In this document: positions 18,341 to 27,618 of the stretch, in pieces
How the letters are laid out: each line of letters opens with the position of its first letter
Position numbering within the stretch: position 1 is the stretch's first letter
Source of the DNA: Lentisphaerota bacterium
Lineage (GTDB): Bacteria > Verrucomicrobiota > Lentisphaeria > Victivallales > Victivallaceae
Length of the DNA stretch: 60,863 nucleotides
Assembly: GCA_015061725.1 (NCBI GenBank)
Contig: SUVX01000015.1
Coordinates: 1-60,863, forward strand
Direction: 5' to 3'
Notes under the pieces: generated by a model
Told to the model about the DNA's origin: nothing
The model's database searches: none
The model's input: only the letters and a program-made list of their open reading frames with translations
Made by a program: the position numbers and the translations under genes

Positions 18341-20182
18341 TCAGCCGAGACGTGCCTTGAGAGCGGCGAGCTGATCCTTGAGAGCAGCGGGGAGCTTGTC
18401 GCCGAACTTGGCGTAGTGTTCCTCGATCATCTCAAGTTCTTTGCGCCAGCCTTCGGTATCGACTTTGAGCAGTTCAGCGATGTCAGCATCAGTGACTTCG
18501 TCTTCAATGCCCTGACGGTCGATGGAAGCCTCGGTCGGCAGGATACCGATGGCGGTATCTTTACCTTCGGCAGTACCGGCGCAGCGTCCGAAGACCCATG
18601 CCAGAGGACGGCTGTTGTCGCCGAATCCCGGCCACATGAACTTGCCGTCGGCAGTCTTGCGGAACCAGTTGACGCAGAAAATCTTGGGCAGGTTGCCTTT
18701 GGCGGCTCCGGCCTTGCCGATGTTCAGCCAGTGCTGGAAGTAATCACCCATGTGGTAGCCGCAGAAGGGCAGCATGGCGAAGGGGTCACGACGGACGGTA
18801 CCGGCCTTGACGTCAAGAGCAGCAGCGGTAACTTCGCTGCCGACGGTGGAACCGATGAACACACCATGTTCCCAATCCTTGGACTGATAGACCAGCGGCA
18901 GGGTGGTGGGACGGCGTCCGCCGAAGAGGAACGCGGCGATCGGAACACCGGCGGGATCTTCCCATTCGGGAGCGATGGCCGGGCAGTTGGCGGCGCGGGC
19001 GGTGAAACGGGCGTTGGGATGGGCAGCCTTGACAGCGTTGCCGTCGGCATCGACCTGTCCGGGCTTCCAGTCATTGCCCTTCCAGTCGATCAGGTGATCG
19101 GGGGCATCATAGCCGATGCCTTCCCACCAGACATCACCGTCATCGGTAAGAGCGACGTTGGTGAAGATGGTGTCCTTGGAGCAGGAGAGCATGGCGTTGG
19201 GGTTGGACTTCATGCTGGTTCCGGGAGCAACACCGAAGAAACCGGCTTCGGGGTTGATGGCGCGCAGATAGCCGTCATTGTCAAACTTCATCCAGCTGAT
19301 ATCGTCACCGACGGTCTCGACTTTCCAGCCGGGCAGGGTCGGGATGAGCATGGCGAGGTTGGTCTTTCCGCAAGCGGAGGGGAAAGCACCGGTAACATAC
19401 TTGACTTCACCCTGGGGATTGGTCAGCTTCAGGATGAGCATGTGCTCAGCCAGCCAGCCTTCATCGCGGGCCTGAACGGTCGCAATACGCAGAGCCAGAC
19501 ATTTTTTGCCGAGCAGAGCGTTGCCGCCGTAACCGGAGCCGTAACTCCAGATTTCGCGGGTTTCGGGGAAGTGGGCGATGTATTTCTGATCCATGGGAGC
19601 GCAGGGCCAGATTCCGTTATCGGACTCACCGGCAGCCAGCGGCTTACCGACAGAGTGGACGCAGGGAACGAACTCGCCGTCGCCGAGGACTTCGAGAACG
19701 CGGGTACCGATACGGGTCATGATCGCCATATTCAGCACAACGTACTGGGAGTCAGTAAGTTCAACACCGATCTTGGCGATATCGGAACCGACAGGACCCA
19801 TGGAGAAGGGAATGACATACATATTGCGGCCGTGCATACAACCTTTGTAGAGGTCGAGCATGGTCTTTTTCAGTTCTTTGGGGTCGATCCAGTTGTTGGT
19901 CGGACCGGCATCTTCTTCTTTTTCAGAAGCGATGAAGGTACGTTTTTCAACGCGGGCGACGTCAGACGGATCAGAGCGGAACAGCAAGCTGTTCGGGCGT
20001 TTGGCGGGGTTGAGGCGGATAGCCATACCGCAGGCAACCTGTTCTTCACAGAAGCGATCGTACTCCTCCTTGCTGCCGTCGCACCAGTAGATGCCGTCGG
20101 GTTCGCAGATGGAGGCCCACTCGTTGACCCAGGCAACCAGCTTGGCGCTGGCAGCGGCGGGTACTGCATTGAGAGCTTTCAT
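18341..20182 (-). CDS. pckG: Phosphoenolpyruvate carboxykinase (GTP)
   Basis: Interconverts oxaloacetate + GTP and PEP + CO2 + GDP. The 613 residues match the GTP-type family with the substrate Arg region, the kinase-1a P-loop [10 protein letters not shown], the metal site [11 protein letters not shown], and [13 protein letters not shown]. Cytosolic. GTP rather than ATP dependence is indicated by length and by these blocks. It stands alone with its own terminator. In a fermenter it may run toward oxaloacetate, linking with the decarboxylase genes near 5.7-9.6 kb; direction is inference. Confidence 0.96.
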   Translation of the reverse strand: MKALNAVPAAASAKLVAWVNEWASICEPDGIYWCDGSKEEYDRFCEEQVACGMAIRLNPAKRPNSLLFRSDPSDVARVEKRTFIASEKEEDAGPTNNWIDPKELKKTMLDLYKGCMHGRNMYVIPFSMGPVGSDIAKIGVELTDSQYVVLNMAIMTRIGTRVLEVLGDGEFVPCVHSVGKPLAAGESDNGIWPCAPMDQKYIAHFPETREIWSYGSGYGGNALLGKKCLALRIATVQARDEGWLAEHMLILKLTNPQGEVKYVTGAFPSACGKTNLAMLIPTLPGWKVETVGDDISWMKFDNDGYLRAINPEAGFFGVAPGTSMKSNPNAMLSCSKDTIFTNVALTDDGDVWWEGIGYDAPDHLIDWKGNDWKPGQVDADGNAVKAAHPNARFTARAANCPAIAPEWEDPAGVPIAAFLFGGRRPTTLPLVYQSKDWEHGVFIGSTVGSEVTAAALDVKAGTVRRDPFAMLPFCGYHMGDYFQHWLNIGKAGAAKGNLPKIFCVNWFRKTADGKFMWPGFGDNSRPLAWVFGRCAGTAEGKDTAIGILPTEASIDRQGIEDEVTDADIAELLKVDTEGWRKELEMIEEHYAKFGDKLPAALKDQLAALKARLG

Positions 20183-20218
20183 TTGTTTTTCCTTCCTGTT
20201 TTATTTTCAGGGTTTGAA

Positions 20219-20233
20219 GTTGATTATATCAAC
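20219..20233 (-). promoter_or_regulatory. Inverted repeat over the pckG promoter region
   Basis: GTTGAT-TAT-ATCAAC (6-bp arms) lies 37-51 bases before the pckG start. On the minus strand it contains TATAAT, so it would overlap the -10. No convincing -35 is seen at 16-18 bases. The rest of the 215-base gap up to 20397 is A/T-rich, with no gene. Confidence 0.45.
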
Positions 20234-20397
20234 CTTGACTTAAAAAATCCAATCAAGCGTAATATATCACCATTTGACGATAAAGTAAATACCGCAAAAG
20301 GGAAAAACAATGATATTTTTATATATTTTTCACCATCCGGGGCAAAAAATACCGGTCAACAGTTTTTTTCACCCCGGGATCGCTTGTTTCTGAAGGG

Positions 20398-23391
20398 TTA
20401 CTCCGTTTTGACTTCTTCGATCGTCACCCTGTCAAAATTGACGGCTCCGGCGGCCTGACTCATTCTCAGAAACAGACTTCCTTTTTTGAAATCGGCAGGT
20501 GTTTTAAAACGGAATGAGTAATAACGCCATGATTGCGTGCCTGTCAATGCACGTTCAGGTATTTGAGTGAAACCTTTGCCAAAGCTGAATCCCACCCAGG
20601 CTCCGGAAGTACGATGGGCATTGTAAGGCACAATATTTTCGCACATGGCATAAAAGGAAAGTCTGTATTCCGTTCCCGGTTTGAGTTTTCCGTCGAGAGA
20701 TTGCCCGACGCCGGTACGTCTGCCCTTTTGTACATTTTCAATACGCAGGGAATTGGGTCCGTAGACAAAACGCTCCGTATCAAGGCTGACTTTTCCGTGA
20801 TTTTTGAAAACACGCGGCACACTCCAACCACCCCCGGCGACATAGAGTCCGCGCATTTTTCCGGCAAAATCAGAATTTATCAGGAGATTTTTTCTATTCC
20901 GCGGAACGAAAAAGAATTTCCCGAAATTATCAATGTCGTGGAATCCTCTTTTTTCAAAAAACGGACTCCAGGTGCCGTAAGTTTCTTCAGTTGTTCTGCG
21001 GTGACGGCAGACATTAGCAAGAAGTGTTTTGCCGTCGAAGCCCTCCAGTTGAGCAAGCGGAACGGCAACTTCGGCACGCCAGCCGTTTTGACTGCGGGCA
21101 ACACCTGTTTCCGGAACCAAACGGCACGGCGGGTCATTGAAAAATTTGCCGCCCGTACGGTTCCAGCGGTGAATGACCTTTGCGCCCGCTGAGTTGAGAA
21201 CGATATGGAAGTAGCGTTTTTTCAAAGGATCACTCACCAGAAAAATCTCCACACCGTCATCATACCACGGTTTATGATCGGGTGTCCCCGGCAGAGAAAC
21301 TTTGCGCTTGCCGTATTCCGGTTCATCAAAATCAAAAGCGAAATAAAGATTTTTACTGTCGCAATACACTTTGAATGTTGAACGCGGAATTTTTTTATTC
21401 CGGCTGGCAAAAGATTTCTGCATGAAATTTTCAGAAATATTTTTCCATACAGCATCATCAAATTTTCCGTCAACTTTCACAGATTCCAAACCGGAGGGGA
21501 TCTCAAGTCCGAATTCACTGCGGGCATTGCCGAACTGCGTATACTCTTTCAATCCCTTTTCAATGTGACTCAAAAAGTTTTTGCGGATAAATTCAATGCG
21601 TCTGACCTGCATTTTATCTTTTTTGCAGAGTTTGACCGACTGATCCAGCAGTTGACGCAGTTTTGCCACCTGTCCGGGACTGTAAAGTTTTTCGTAAAGA
21701 TCTTTTTTATCAGCCGTTCCGCTGCGGGGACCGATGGCAGTCATCACCACTTGGGCATTGATGCTTTTCAACCACAGAGTTTCCAGCGTATCAAAAAATT
21801 CCATCATCTGCGATGCGGCTGGTCCGAAAAGCACCTGCGCGTGTTCAGCAAGCAGTTTGTCCGCATCCGCTTTCGTATTCCAGCAGACCTTGCCGTAAAT
21901 GTAATAGCTGAGATAATGGAAAATATAATAGTCCGTTCCGCTTTCCATCTGTGCGCCGTAGGCAAAGGGAGCGTTCTCTTTGTAGTAGCGGGCAATGGCA
22001 CGCGGGGTGGTATCCGGCAGAAGCGGAATATCATGTCCGCCCCATTTCAGAGCATAATTATACAAAATTACAGGTTTGCCCGTTTTTTTGTACCACATGA
22101 GAAGACGGCGGCGTTCCAACTCTTTTCCGGGCTTATAATTGATATTCCACGGTCCGAGATGACAATACTTCAACAACACATTATCGGGAATATCTCTCTG
22201 CGGCACTCTGTCATTATTGAGTCGGTCATAAATTCCCTGTTCGACCCAGCCTCTGATACCGGCTTGTTTCAGTCCGTCAGCGATGTTGAGTGTGAAATTC
22301 CAAATAAGTTCTCCGCCGCCTCTGCCGTCGTATTGACTGAAATATTTTTGACATTTGGAACAGTGGCAGGGTTCAAGCGCATCAGAGGGGGTCAGAGAGA
22401 AACAACCGTAAGCCGCCAGACTTACGGTCCATCTCTTCAAGTTGCGGGACTGTGCCGGCTGACCTGTAAAATAGGCTTTTGCATCTTCGAGAACGGCTTT
22501 TTCCAATCCGTTGGAGTAGCAGAAATGTTTGGTATTAAGTACCGGTTTACCTTTACCGTCCACTTGAGCTGTCACCGCGAGATATTCCGGATGTGTCTTG
22601 GCAAAGCGTCTGTAAATATCCAGATGATACAAACCGTGACTGCCGCCGATCATGCGTGTCTGCATACGATTGCGGTACCAGTTGAGCATTTTAACAGGCG
22701 TAGATTGTTTGGCATGTGATCCGGGCTGTGCCGGATCGTCGTAAAGTCCGTTGAAGGGCGAATGCCAGCGGATTTCGAAATCAGGGCGTTCAAAAATGAA
22801 TGCTTCAGGCAGCTCCAATTCCCCTTCGGGAACAACAGTCAGTTCCTCACAGGGGAAGTAACTGCGGAATCCGGCAAAACGTTCCAGAAAATCCAGTACG
22901 CCGAAATAGGTGGCACGCTCAAAGCAGTGCAGCCGGGCCAGGTGATCTGAACTTTTTTTAAGCAGATATGACGGTTTGACCTTTGCGTCGTCCTTTCCGG
23001 CAATGATGGTTTTTTCAGGCGTGATCAGGATAAAAAACGCATCTCTGCAGAGTTTCTTTTCATCAATGCTTTTCAGGGTTAATTTATTGATTCCGAGAAT
23101 AATGGGATACTTTCCACTCACCGGTTCCGGAACGATCTGAATGGAGCGTTTCAATTTTTTCTGCAGAACACTCTGCAATTCAGCTGCCGCAAAACGTACT
23201 GTTTCCGGACTGCCCGCAGGCACTACGATCACCGGCGTATTTTTCTTTGAAGAACTGAAAACGATTTTTTGACCGATTTTTTCCACACGCGGCGGGCGGG
23301 TATTTCCCAGAAGCGGCGGATAACTCCAGGGTTCTTCAGCAAAAACCGTCAGGCAAAATAAGCTCAGAGATGCAGAAATTATTTTTTTCAT
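20398..23391 (-). CDS. Secreted DUF4838 glycosidase-like protein with carbohydrate-binding modules
   Basis: 997 residues with a signal peptide (MKKIISASLSLFCLTVFAEE). Order: an alpha-glucuronidase/GH20-type N-terminal domain (about 50-185), a DUF4838 barrel-like domain (about 200-480) with C-H-C-S-K-C and Trp-rich blocks, a helical linker, a CBM9-like domain from about 627 (VKVDGKFDDAVW...WYDDGVEIFL) and a final jelly-roll module from about 837 (NLLINSDF...). Such proteins are expected to act on complex glycans; the exact bond is unknown. Last gene of a four-gene minus-strand unit headed by a LacI regulator. Confidence 0.85.
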   Translation of the reverse strand: MKKIISASLSLFCLTVFAEEPWSYPPLLGNTRPPRVEKIGQKIVFSSSKKNTPVIVVPAGSPETVRFAAAELQSVLQKKLKRSIQIVPEPVSGKYPIILGINKLTLKSIDEKKLCRDAFFILITPEKTIIAGKDDAKVKPSYLLKKSSDHLARLHCFERATYFGVLDFLERFAGFRSYFPCEELTVVPEGELELPEAFIFERPDFEIRWHSPFNGLYDDPAQPGSHAKQSTPVKMLNWYRNRMQTRMIGGSHGLYHLDIYRRFAKTHPEYLAVTAQVDGKGKPVLNTKHFCYSNGLEKAVLEDAKAYFTGQPAQSRNLKRWTVSLAAYGCFSLTPSDALEPCHCSKCQKYFSQYDGRGGGELIWNFTLNIADGLKQAGIRGWVEQGIYDRLNNDRVPQRDIPDNVLLKYCHLGPWNINYKPGKELERRRLLMWYKKTGKPVILYNYALKWGGHDIPLLPDTTPRAIARYYKENAPFAYGAQMESGTDYYIFHYLSYYIYGKVCWNTKADADKLLAEHAQVLFGPAASQMMEFFDTLETLWLKSINAQVVMTAIGPRSGTADKKDLYEKLYSPGQVAKLRQLLDQSVKLCKKDKMQVRRIEFIRKNFLSHIEKGLKEYTQFGNARSEFGLEIPSGLESVKVDGKFDDAVWKNISENFMQKSFASRNKKIPRSTFKVYCDSKNLYFAFDFDEPEYGKRKVSLPGTPDHKPWYDDGVEIFLVSDPLKKRYFHIVLNSAGAKVIHRWNRTGGKFFNDPPCRLVPETGVARSQNGWRAEVAVPLAQLEGFDGKTLLANVCRHRRTTEETYGTWSPFFEKRGFHDIDNFGKFFFVPRNRKNLLINSDFAGKMRGLYVAGGGWSVPRVFKNHGKVSLDTERFVYGPNSLRIENVQKGRRTGVGQSLDGKLKPGTEYRLSFYAMCENIVPYNAHRTSGAWVGFSFGKGFTQIPERALTGTQSWRYYSFRFKTPADFKKGSLFLRMSQAAGAVNFDRVTIEEVKTE

Positions 23392-23418
23392 TTTTTATTT
23401 ATCTCCATGCAAACATGA

Positions 23419-24237
23419 TCAAGGTCTTAAATCGCCGTAGATATCACTCTTGGATGTAATGGTGCTGTCCAGCTCTTTACTTCCGGAAACATGCCCATCC
23501 ACATAAACGATATTGACACTTCCTGAGTGACGGCGGGAATTCTTGAAAGAAGTTTGATCTTCTCCAAAATCGCCACTCCGGAAAAGCCATGGAACAAGTG
23601 TCACACCGGAGATTCTCTGCGCCGTATCGCGCATAAGCATCAGACGCGCCGGAGCCTTGTGCCGGGTGAGCTTATTATTGACAGGATAGTAGGTAAGATA
23701 AATGTTCAGTCCGTAACTGACTCCGGGATAATCCCCCACAAGCATCGCCGGAGCCGGACAGTTGTAGATCGGCAGATTTGTCCGGGGATTATAGATATTG
23801 TACGTTTTTCCGACATAGGAAAAAAATGCGTTGGGAGTCAAATCAAACAATCCATAAGAATAGTCCTGATTGGTCGTACTGTAACAAAAATGGATATGCT
23901 CCCTGTTATCCGTTGCATACAGCGTCATATACCGCCCCAACTGATTCAAATTATTGGCACAACTGCTGCCGTAAGAAGCCTCCCGCGCCTTATTCAATGC
24001 CGGCATAAGCATCGCCGCCAATATCGCGATGATAGCAATCACAACCAATAGTTCAATCAGCGTGAACGCTGATTGAGTGAAGATGTGAAGGTGTGAAGTA
24101 CATTTTTGACCGTTGTCAAAAATGCGTGAAGTGCGCCCTTGCGGGCGTAAGGATGTGCAAATTTTATTATTTTTTTGTCTCATCGCCGGTTTGTGCGGAA
24201 TTCCGGCATTTATCGTATTTTGTGTATTCATGATCAA
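23419..24237 (-). CDS. Prepilin-like protein with H-x9-DG C-terminus
   Basis: 272 residues with a type IV prepilin cleavage/methylation motif ([18 protein letters not shown]) preceded by an unusually long leader of about 56 residues. The C-terminus has the H-x9-DG signature [14 protein letters not shown], typical of the large prepilin-like families of Lentisphaerota and Planctomycetota. The TTG at 24237 is preferred: AGGAGG lies 7 bases upstream, whereas the ATG at 24231 would be 13 away. It lies between the phosphatase and the DUF4838 gene with gaps under 30 bases, so it belongs to the same unit. Export by a type II-like pseudopilus system is inference. Confidence 0.85.
   Translation of the reverse strand: MIMNTQNTINAGIPHKPAMRQKNNKICTSLRPQGRTSRIFDNGQKCTSHLHIFTQSAFTLIELLVVIAIIAILAAMLMPALNKAREASYGSSCANNLNQLGRYMTLYATDNREHIHFCYSTTNQDYSYGLFDLTPNAFFSYVGKTYNIYNPRTNLPIYNCPAPAMLVGDYPGVSYGLNIYLTYYPVNNKLTRHKAPARLMLMRDTAQRISGVTLVPWLFRSGDFGEDQTSFKNSRRHSGSVNIVYVDGHVSGSKELDSTITSKSDIYGDLRP
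24054..24150 (-). repeat. Hairpin-rich prepilin leader segment
   Basis: Within the leader coding sequence three inverted repeats lie in a row: CAATCAGCG/CGCTGATTG with a 4-base loop (24054-24075), directly over the codons of the prepilin cleavage motif; CATTTTTGAC/GTCAAAAATG, loop CGTT (24101-24124); and CGCCC/GGGCG, loop TTGC (24134-24147). GTGAAG recurs four times between them. Coding sequence rarely has three near-perfect hairpins in under 100 bases, so this looks like inserted repeat DNA read as leader peptide. Confidence 0.65.
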
Positions 24238-24255
24238 TCTGCAGCCTCCTTTTTT

Positions 24256-25392
24256 TTATTTCATCAGTTGACGGAAAGCGGCGATCTCCTGCGGAGTAAT
24301 GCCGCCGCTGAGCAAATAATTTTCAATTTTTTTATGCAGCGGATCCGTGGGTTTACCATAGGCGGAAAAACCGCGGATGGTGGCGGCAAAATTGAAATTC
24401 CGCCGTATTTTCTGATTCATATTATCCGGCAATCGGGGAAAGAAAGTGTGTCCCCAGTCGGCGCAAAGATCGTTTTCCGAAACCCCAAGCAAACCGTTGG
24501 CAATCAAAGCGGTGGCACCGGTTCTATCCGCTCCGCCGCTGCAATGAAAATAAATGGGATAATTTTCTTTTTTTGCCAGAACACGGAAGATTCGCACCAT
24601 ATTCTTTTTGCCCTGAGGCGTGAAAATTTTAAGATATGATGAAGAGGGACAATTCAGAAACTGAACATCTTTTCCCAAAGGAGAGCAAGTCATCCCCGCC
24701 GTCTCTGCCTTGCTCCGCAAATCAAGATCCGTGCGGATTTTCAATTCATTTCTGAAAAAATCCAGATCTTCCACCGTCAGACGGTTCCGTCCGGCGTGAC
24801 AGTAGTTGCCGCTGTTTTCATTAAGCCGTTCTCCTCTGAAAAGCAATCCGTATTTAACGGTTTTTCCGTCAAAAGTCTTGTAGCCGCCCAGGTCCCGGAT
24901 ATTTTTCGGACCTTCCAACATGAGCCAGCGGGGCGGTTGGGGATCGGTCATGAAAAAGCTGACCGGTGAAAGTTCTTTGCCATGCGGACCTGCAATACGC
25001 CAGTAATACTTTTTCCCCGGATGAAGATTCAGCAATGCAGGCAGGGCACTGACCTGTTCACCTTTGGCAAAAACTGTTTTATATTTTTTGAAATCCGGCG
25101 TTTCAGAAACGAGGAGGGCGAAAAATTTTTTCTCCTTCCCCGTACTGCGCCACGAAAATTGAACAGAAACCGGACTTTTCCACAGCAATCCGGGAGCATG
25201 CAGACCGTATTGAGGTCCCTTAAGCCTGTGGGACGCCAGGAGTTTGACCCTTTCTTCGTGAGAGGGCAAAGCCATCAGTTGACGCTGATTTTCAGGCAGA
25301 AGAAAAATTTTTTCTCCCGGCGCCGGAGAGATCAGAGTAATTTCCGCGCCAAGGATAACGGGGAAAAACAGAAACAGAAGAATTTTTTTCAT
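24256..25392 (-). CDS. Secreted tyrosine/serine phosphatase-family protein
   Basis: 378 residues with a signal peptide (MKKILLFLFFPVILGAE). The first ~150 residues look like a fibronectin-III/sugar-binding-type domain (VQFSWRSTGKEKKFF, YYWRIAG). The C-terminal part has NIRDLGGYKT and the catalytic P-loop HCSGGADRTGATA (C-x5-R) of the tyrosine phosphatase family Y_phosphatase3. The ATG at 25392 follows GAGGTG. Located between the LacI regulator and the prepilin gene, it probably dephosphorylates something outside the cytoplasm, perhaps a sugar phosphate; substrate unknown. Confidence 0.85.
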   Translation of the reverse strand: MKKILLFLFFPVILGAEITLISPAPGEKIFLLPENQRQLMALPSHEERVKLLASHRLKGPQYGLHAPGLLWKSPVSVQFSWRSTGKEKKFFALLVSETPDFKKYKTVFAKGEQVSALPALLNLHPGKKYYWRIAGPHGKELSPVSFFMTDPQPPRWLMLEGPKNIRDLGGYKTFDGKTVKYGLLFRGERLNENSGNYCHAGRNRLTVEDLDFFRNELKIRTDLDLRSKAETAGMTCSPLGKDVQFLNCPSSSYLKIFTPQGKKNMVRIFRVLAKKENYPIYFHCSGGADRTGATALIANGLLGVSENDLCADWGHTFFPRLPDNMNQKIRRNFNFAATIRGFSAYGKPTDPLHKKIENYLLSGGITPQEIAAFRQLMK

Positions 25393-25407
25393 GATTTCAC
25401 CTCTCAA

Positions 25408-26466
25408 TCAAAATGAACATTGAATATTTTCAGGCAACGGAAAACTTTTGCCGGAAACGACCCGCGCTTTGATTTCAAGAATTTCCGGAGACGGTTCTTT
25501 TTTGTCGATTTGTTTTAAAATCAGTCCGGCAACAGTTTTTCCCAAACCGTTCCAACCGGGATCAATGGTAGTCAAAGACTCCTGAAAATCGGGAATAACA
25601 GCGCTCAAATTGTCATAACCGATAACCATAACATCGACACCCGGAGTCACTCCACGGGCACGCAAAACGTCACACAGCGCACTGGCAATCAAATCTGAAG
25701 CGCACCAGAAAACTTTGTATTGCAGCAAATCCTTGAATTCCTCAAAATAACGCCGTGCATGGGAATAATTCAACTCAAAGTAACGCATTTGCGGAATAAG
25801 CGGCAAAACGTCCACATCAACACCTTCCGGAGCTGTTTTCTGAATAATTCCCAACTTTCCGCTGCATGATTTAGTACGAGTTCCGGCAAAACAAAACTTC
25901 TGTTTCAGCAATTCTCCGGGCATATACTTCCATATCAGCGCATACGCTTCAGAGGTATCCAGTTCCACACCGGAGACATTTTCAGCTTCAATGTGTTGAT
26001 TCCACGATGTGGTAACGATGGGGCGTCCCGTATTGCAGAACATATCCATGATTTGTTTTTCAAGCAGAACCGAACCGGTGATATAACCATCCGCACGGTC
26101 AGAAAGCAGAATATCCCGGACACTGCTCTGATAATCGTCTTCTCCGGGATCAACTGAAATCATCGTCAGAGAGTAACCGTTTTTCTGCAGTTCATTACAG
26201 AGACAGGCAATATAATTTGAAAAAAACGGCGAATCCATATCTATCGCCAGACGTCCGGAAATATAACCGATTGAATAAGACTTGCCCGTTGCACAACCGC
26301 GGGCGGCATTTTTCGGGCGGTAATTCAACTGATTGCATAAGGCAATGATCTTCTCCCGCTGTTCGCTGCTGATTAAGTGCGCTGTTTTCGGATTCAATAC
26401 CCTGGAAACGGTAGAGGAACTGACCCCCGCAAGTCGGGCAACTTCTGCCAATGTATTGCGTTTCAT
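25408..26466 (-). CDS. LacI family transcriptional regulator
   Basis: 352 residues. The N-terminal helix-turn-helix is classic (TLAEVARLAGVSSSTVSRVLN) with the hinge helix NYRPKNAARG, followed by a periplasmic-binding-like sensor domain that would bind a sugar. It is the first gene of a minus-strand unit with a phosphatase, prepilin and DUF4838 glycosidase. A perfect palindrome of the LacI operator type sits on its own -35 box, so it very likely represses itself and the downstream genes until a glycan-derived inducer appears. Confidence 0.93.
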   Translation of the reverse strand: MKRNTLAEVARLAGVSSSTVSRVLNPKTAHLISSEQREKIIALCNQLNYRPKNAARGCATGKSYSIGYISGRLAIDMDSPFFSNYIACLCNELQKNGYSLTMISVDPGEDDYQSSVRDILLSDRADGYITGSVLLEKQIMDMFCNTGRPIVTTSWNQHIEAENVSGVELDTSEAYALIWKYMPGELLKQKFCFAGTRTKSCSGKLGIIQKTAPEGVDVDVLPLIPQMRYFELNYSHARRYFEEFKDLLQYKVFWCASDLIASALCDVLRARGVTPGVDVMVIGYDNLSAVIPDFQESLTTIDPGWNGLGKTVAGLILKQIDKKEPSPEILEIKARVVSGKSFPLPENIQCSF

Positions 26467-26493
26467 CTGTTTTTTCCTTTCAATGACGAAGTA

Positions 26494-26531
26494 AATATAT
26501 ATCTGATTTTCTCTTTATGCAAGCGCTTGCA
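26494..26531 (-). promoter_or_regulatory. LacI-type operator overlapping the lacI-unit promoter
   Basis: TGCAAGCGCTTGCA (26518-26531) is a perfect 14-bp palindrome with the central CG and TGCAA-type half sites of LacI-family operators. On the minus strand TTGCAT (26517-26522) overlaps it and is followed after 17 bases by TATATT (26494-26499). Binding would cover the -35, the expected geometry for autorepression of the regulator and its operon. Confidence 0.85.
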
Positions 26532-26616
26532 AAGAATTTTTCAAAAAATTTTTCCGGGACATCTGCACCGGCAGATTGCAAGGGATGAATATTTCTGTTT
26601 TTCATCGTTTTTACTA

Positions 26617-26645
26617 TTGAAAAAAGGGGGAAAAAGAGATATATT
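26617..26645 (+). promoter_or_regulatory. Promoter for the metal ABC importer
   Basis: TTGAAA (26617-26622), a 17-base spacer and TATATT (26640-26645), 52 bases before the substrate-binding protein start. No clear Zur or MntR box is recognised beside it. Confidence 0.65.
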
Positions 26646-26697
26646 TTCGTTATGTAGTATATAGATTGTTTGCGTGCGCATGAAAAGGCTTGATTTT

Positions 26698-27618
26698 ATG
26701 AAAATTTTTATGACGGTTCTGACAGCATTTTCTGCTGTCTTATCATTGTTTCTGTGCGGTTGCGGAGAACAACCGTCTGCCGCCGACGGCAAAATCAGAG
26801 TGACGGCGGGACTGCCCCCCGTGGCATACATCGCAAAAAAGATTGCAGGTGAAAGAATTTCTGTTCAAACAATGCTCCCAGAGGGGAAAAGTCCCCACGA
26901 TTATGCGCCGGGTCCGCGCGATGTCCGCAACGCGTCGGGTGCGAAACTCTTTTTGAGTACCGGACTGCCCTTTGAAGTGCGTGCGGTAAAGCCCCTGCAG
27001 TCCGTCAAAATCGTCGATATCACCAAAGATGCGGCAAAAATCCCCTTCGGCGGAGACCATGAACACGGTCCCGGCTGTATCCACGACCATGACGACCACA
27101 CAGGACACCATCACGAAGCGATGGATCCGCATATCTGGCTTGATTTTGACAACATTTCAAAAATGGCAAAAATCATTACTGCGGAATTTTCCGCCGTCGA
27201 TCCCGCTGGAATTGCCGTCTTTAAAAAGAACTGCGCCGCACTTCTTGCTGAAATTGCCGCAGCAGACAACCGTATCAAAGCAAAACTTGCTCCTTACAAA
27301 GACAGAGAATTTTTTGTCTACCATGCGGCTTTCGGTTATTTTGCCCACCGCTATCACCTGAAACAGACCGCAATCGAACTCGGCGGCAGAGAAATTGCCC
27401 CCGCACGTCTGGCGGAAGTCATCCGCAAGGCGCGCAAATCCAACACCCGGGTCATCTTTGTTCAGCCGCAGTTCAACCCGGCAAGCTCCAAAGCACTGGC
27501 CGATGCCATCGGCGGAAAAGTTTCTCCGCTTGATCCGCTTGCCGGAAACGTTATTGAAAATCTCGAAAATATGGCGGACACAATCAGTACCGCATTCGCA
27601 GGAGAGGTAAAAAAATGA
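26698..27618 (+). CDS. Zinc/manganese ABC transporter, substrate-binding lipoprotein
   Basis: 306 residues of the cluster A-I (ZnuA/TroA) family. The ATG at 26698 is preferred because AAGG lies 9 bases upstream; three other in-frame starts exist nearby. The signal ends in a lipobox with Cys near residue 22 (LCGC). A His/Asp-rich loop (about 118-140, HDHDDHTGHHHE) precedes the metal ligand segment MDPHIWLD; further ligands are in VYHAAFGYFAHRY. The His loop favours zinc, but manganese cannot be excluded. First gene of the importer, overlapping the ATPase gene by 4 bases. Confidence 0.9.
   Translation: MKIFMTVLTAFSAVLSLFLCGCGEQPSAADGKIRVTAGLPPVAYIAKKIAGERISVQTMLPEGKSPHDYAPGPRDVRNASGAKLFLSTGLPFEVRAVKPLQSVKIVDITKDAAKIPFGGDHEHGPGCIHDHDDHTGHHHEAMDPHIWLDFDNISKMAKIITAEFSAVDPAGIAVFKKNCAALLAEIAAADNRIKAKLAPYKDREFFVYHAAFGYFAHRYHLKQTAIELGGREIAPARLAEVIRKARKSNTRVIFVQPQFNPASSKALADAIGGKVSPLDPLAGNVIENLENMADTISTAFAGEVKK

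Noticed and set aside
18416..20458. A 680-codon open frame opposite pckG, continuing past its start
   Set aside because: A shadow of strongly biased pckG codons; composition is low in Lys and Cys, no domain is recognised, and it crosses the pckG promoter region.
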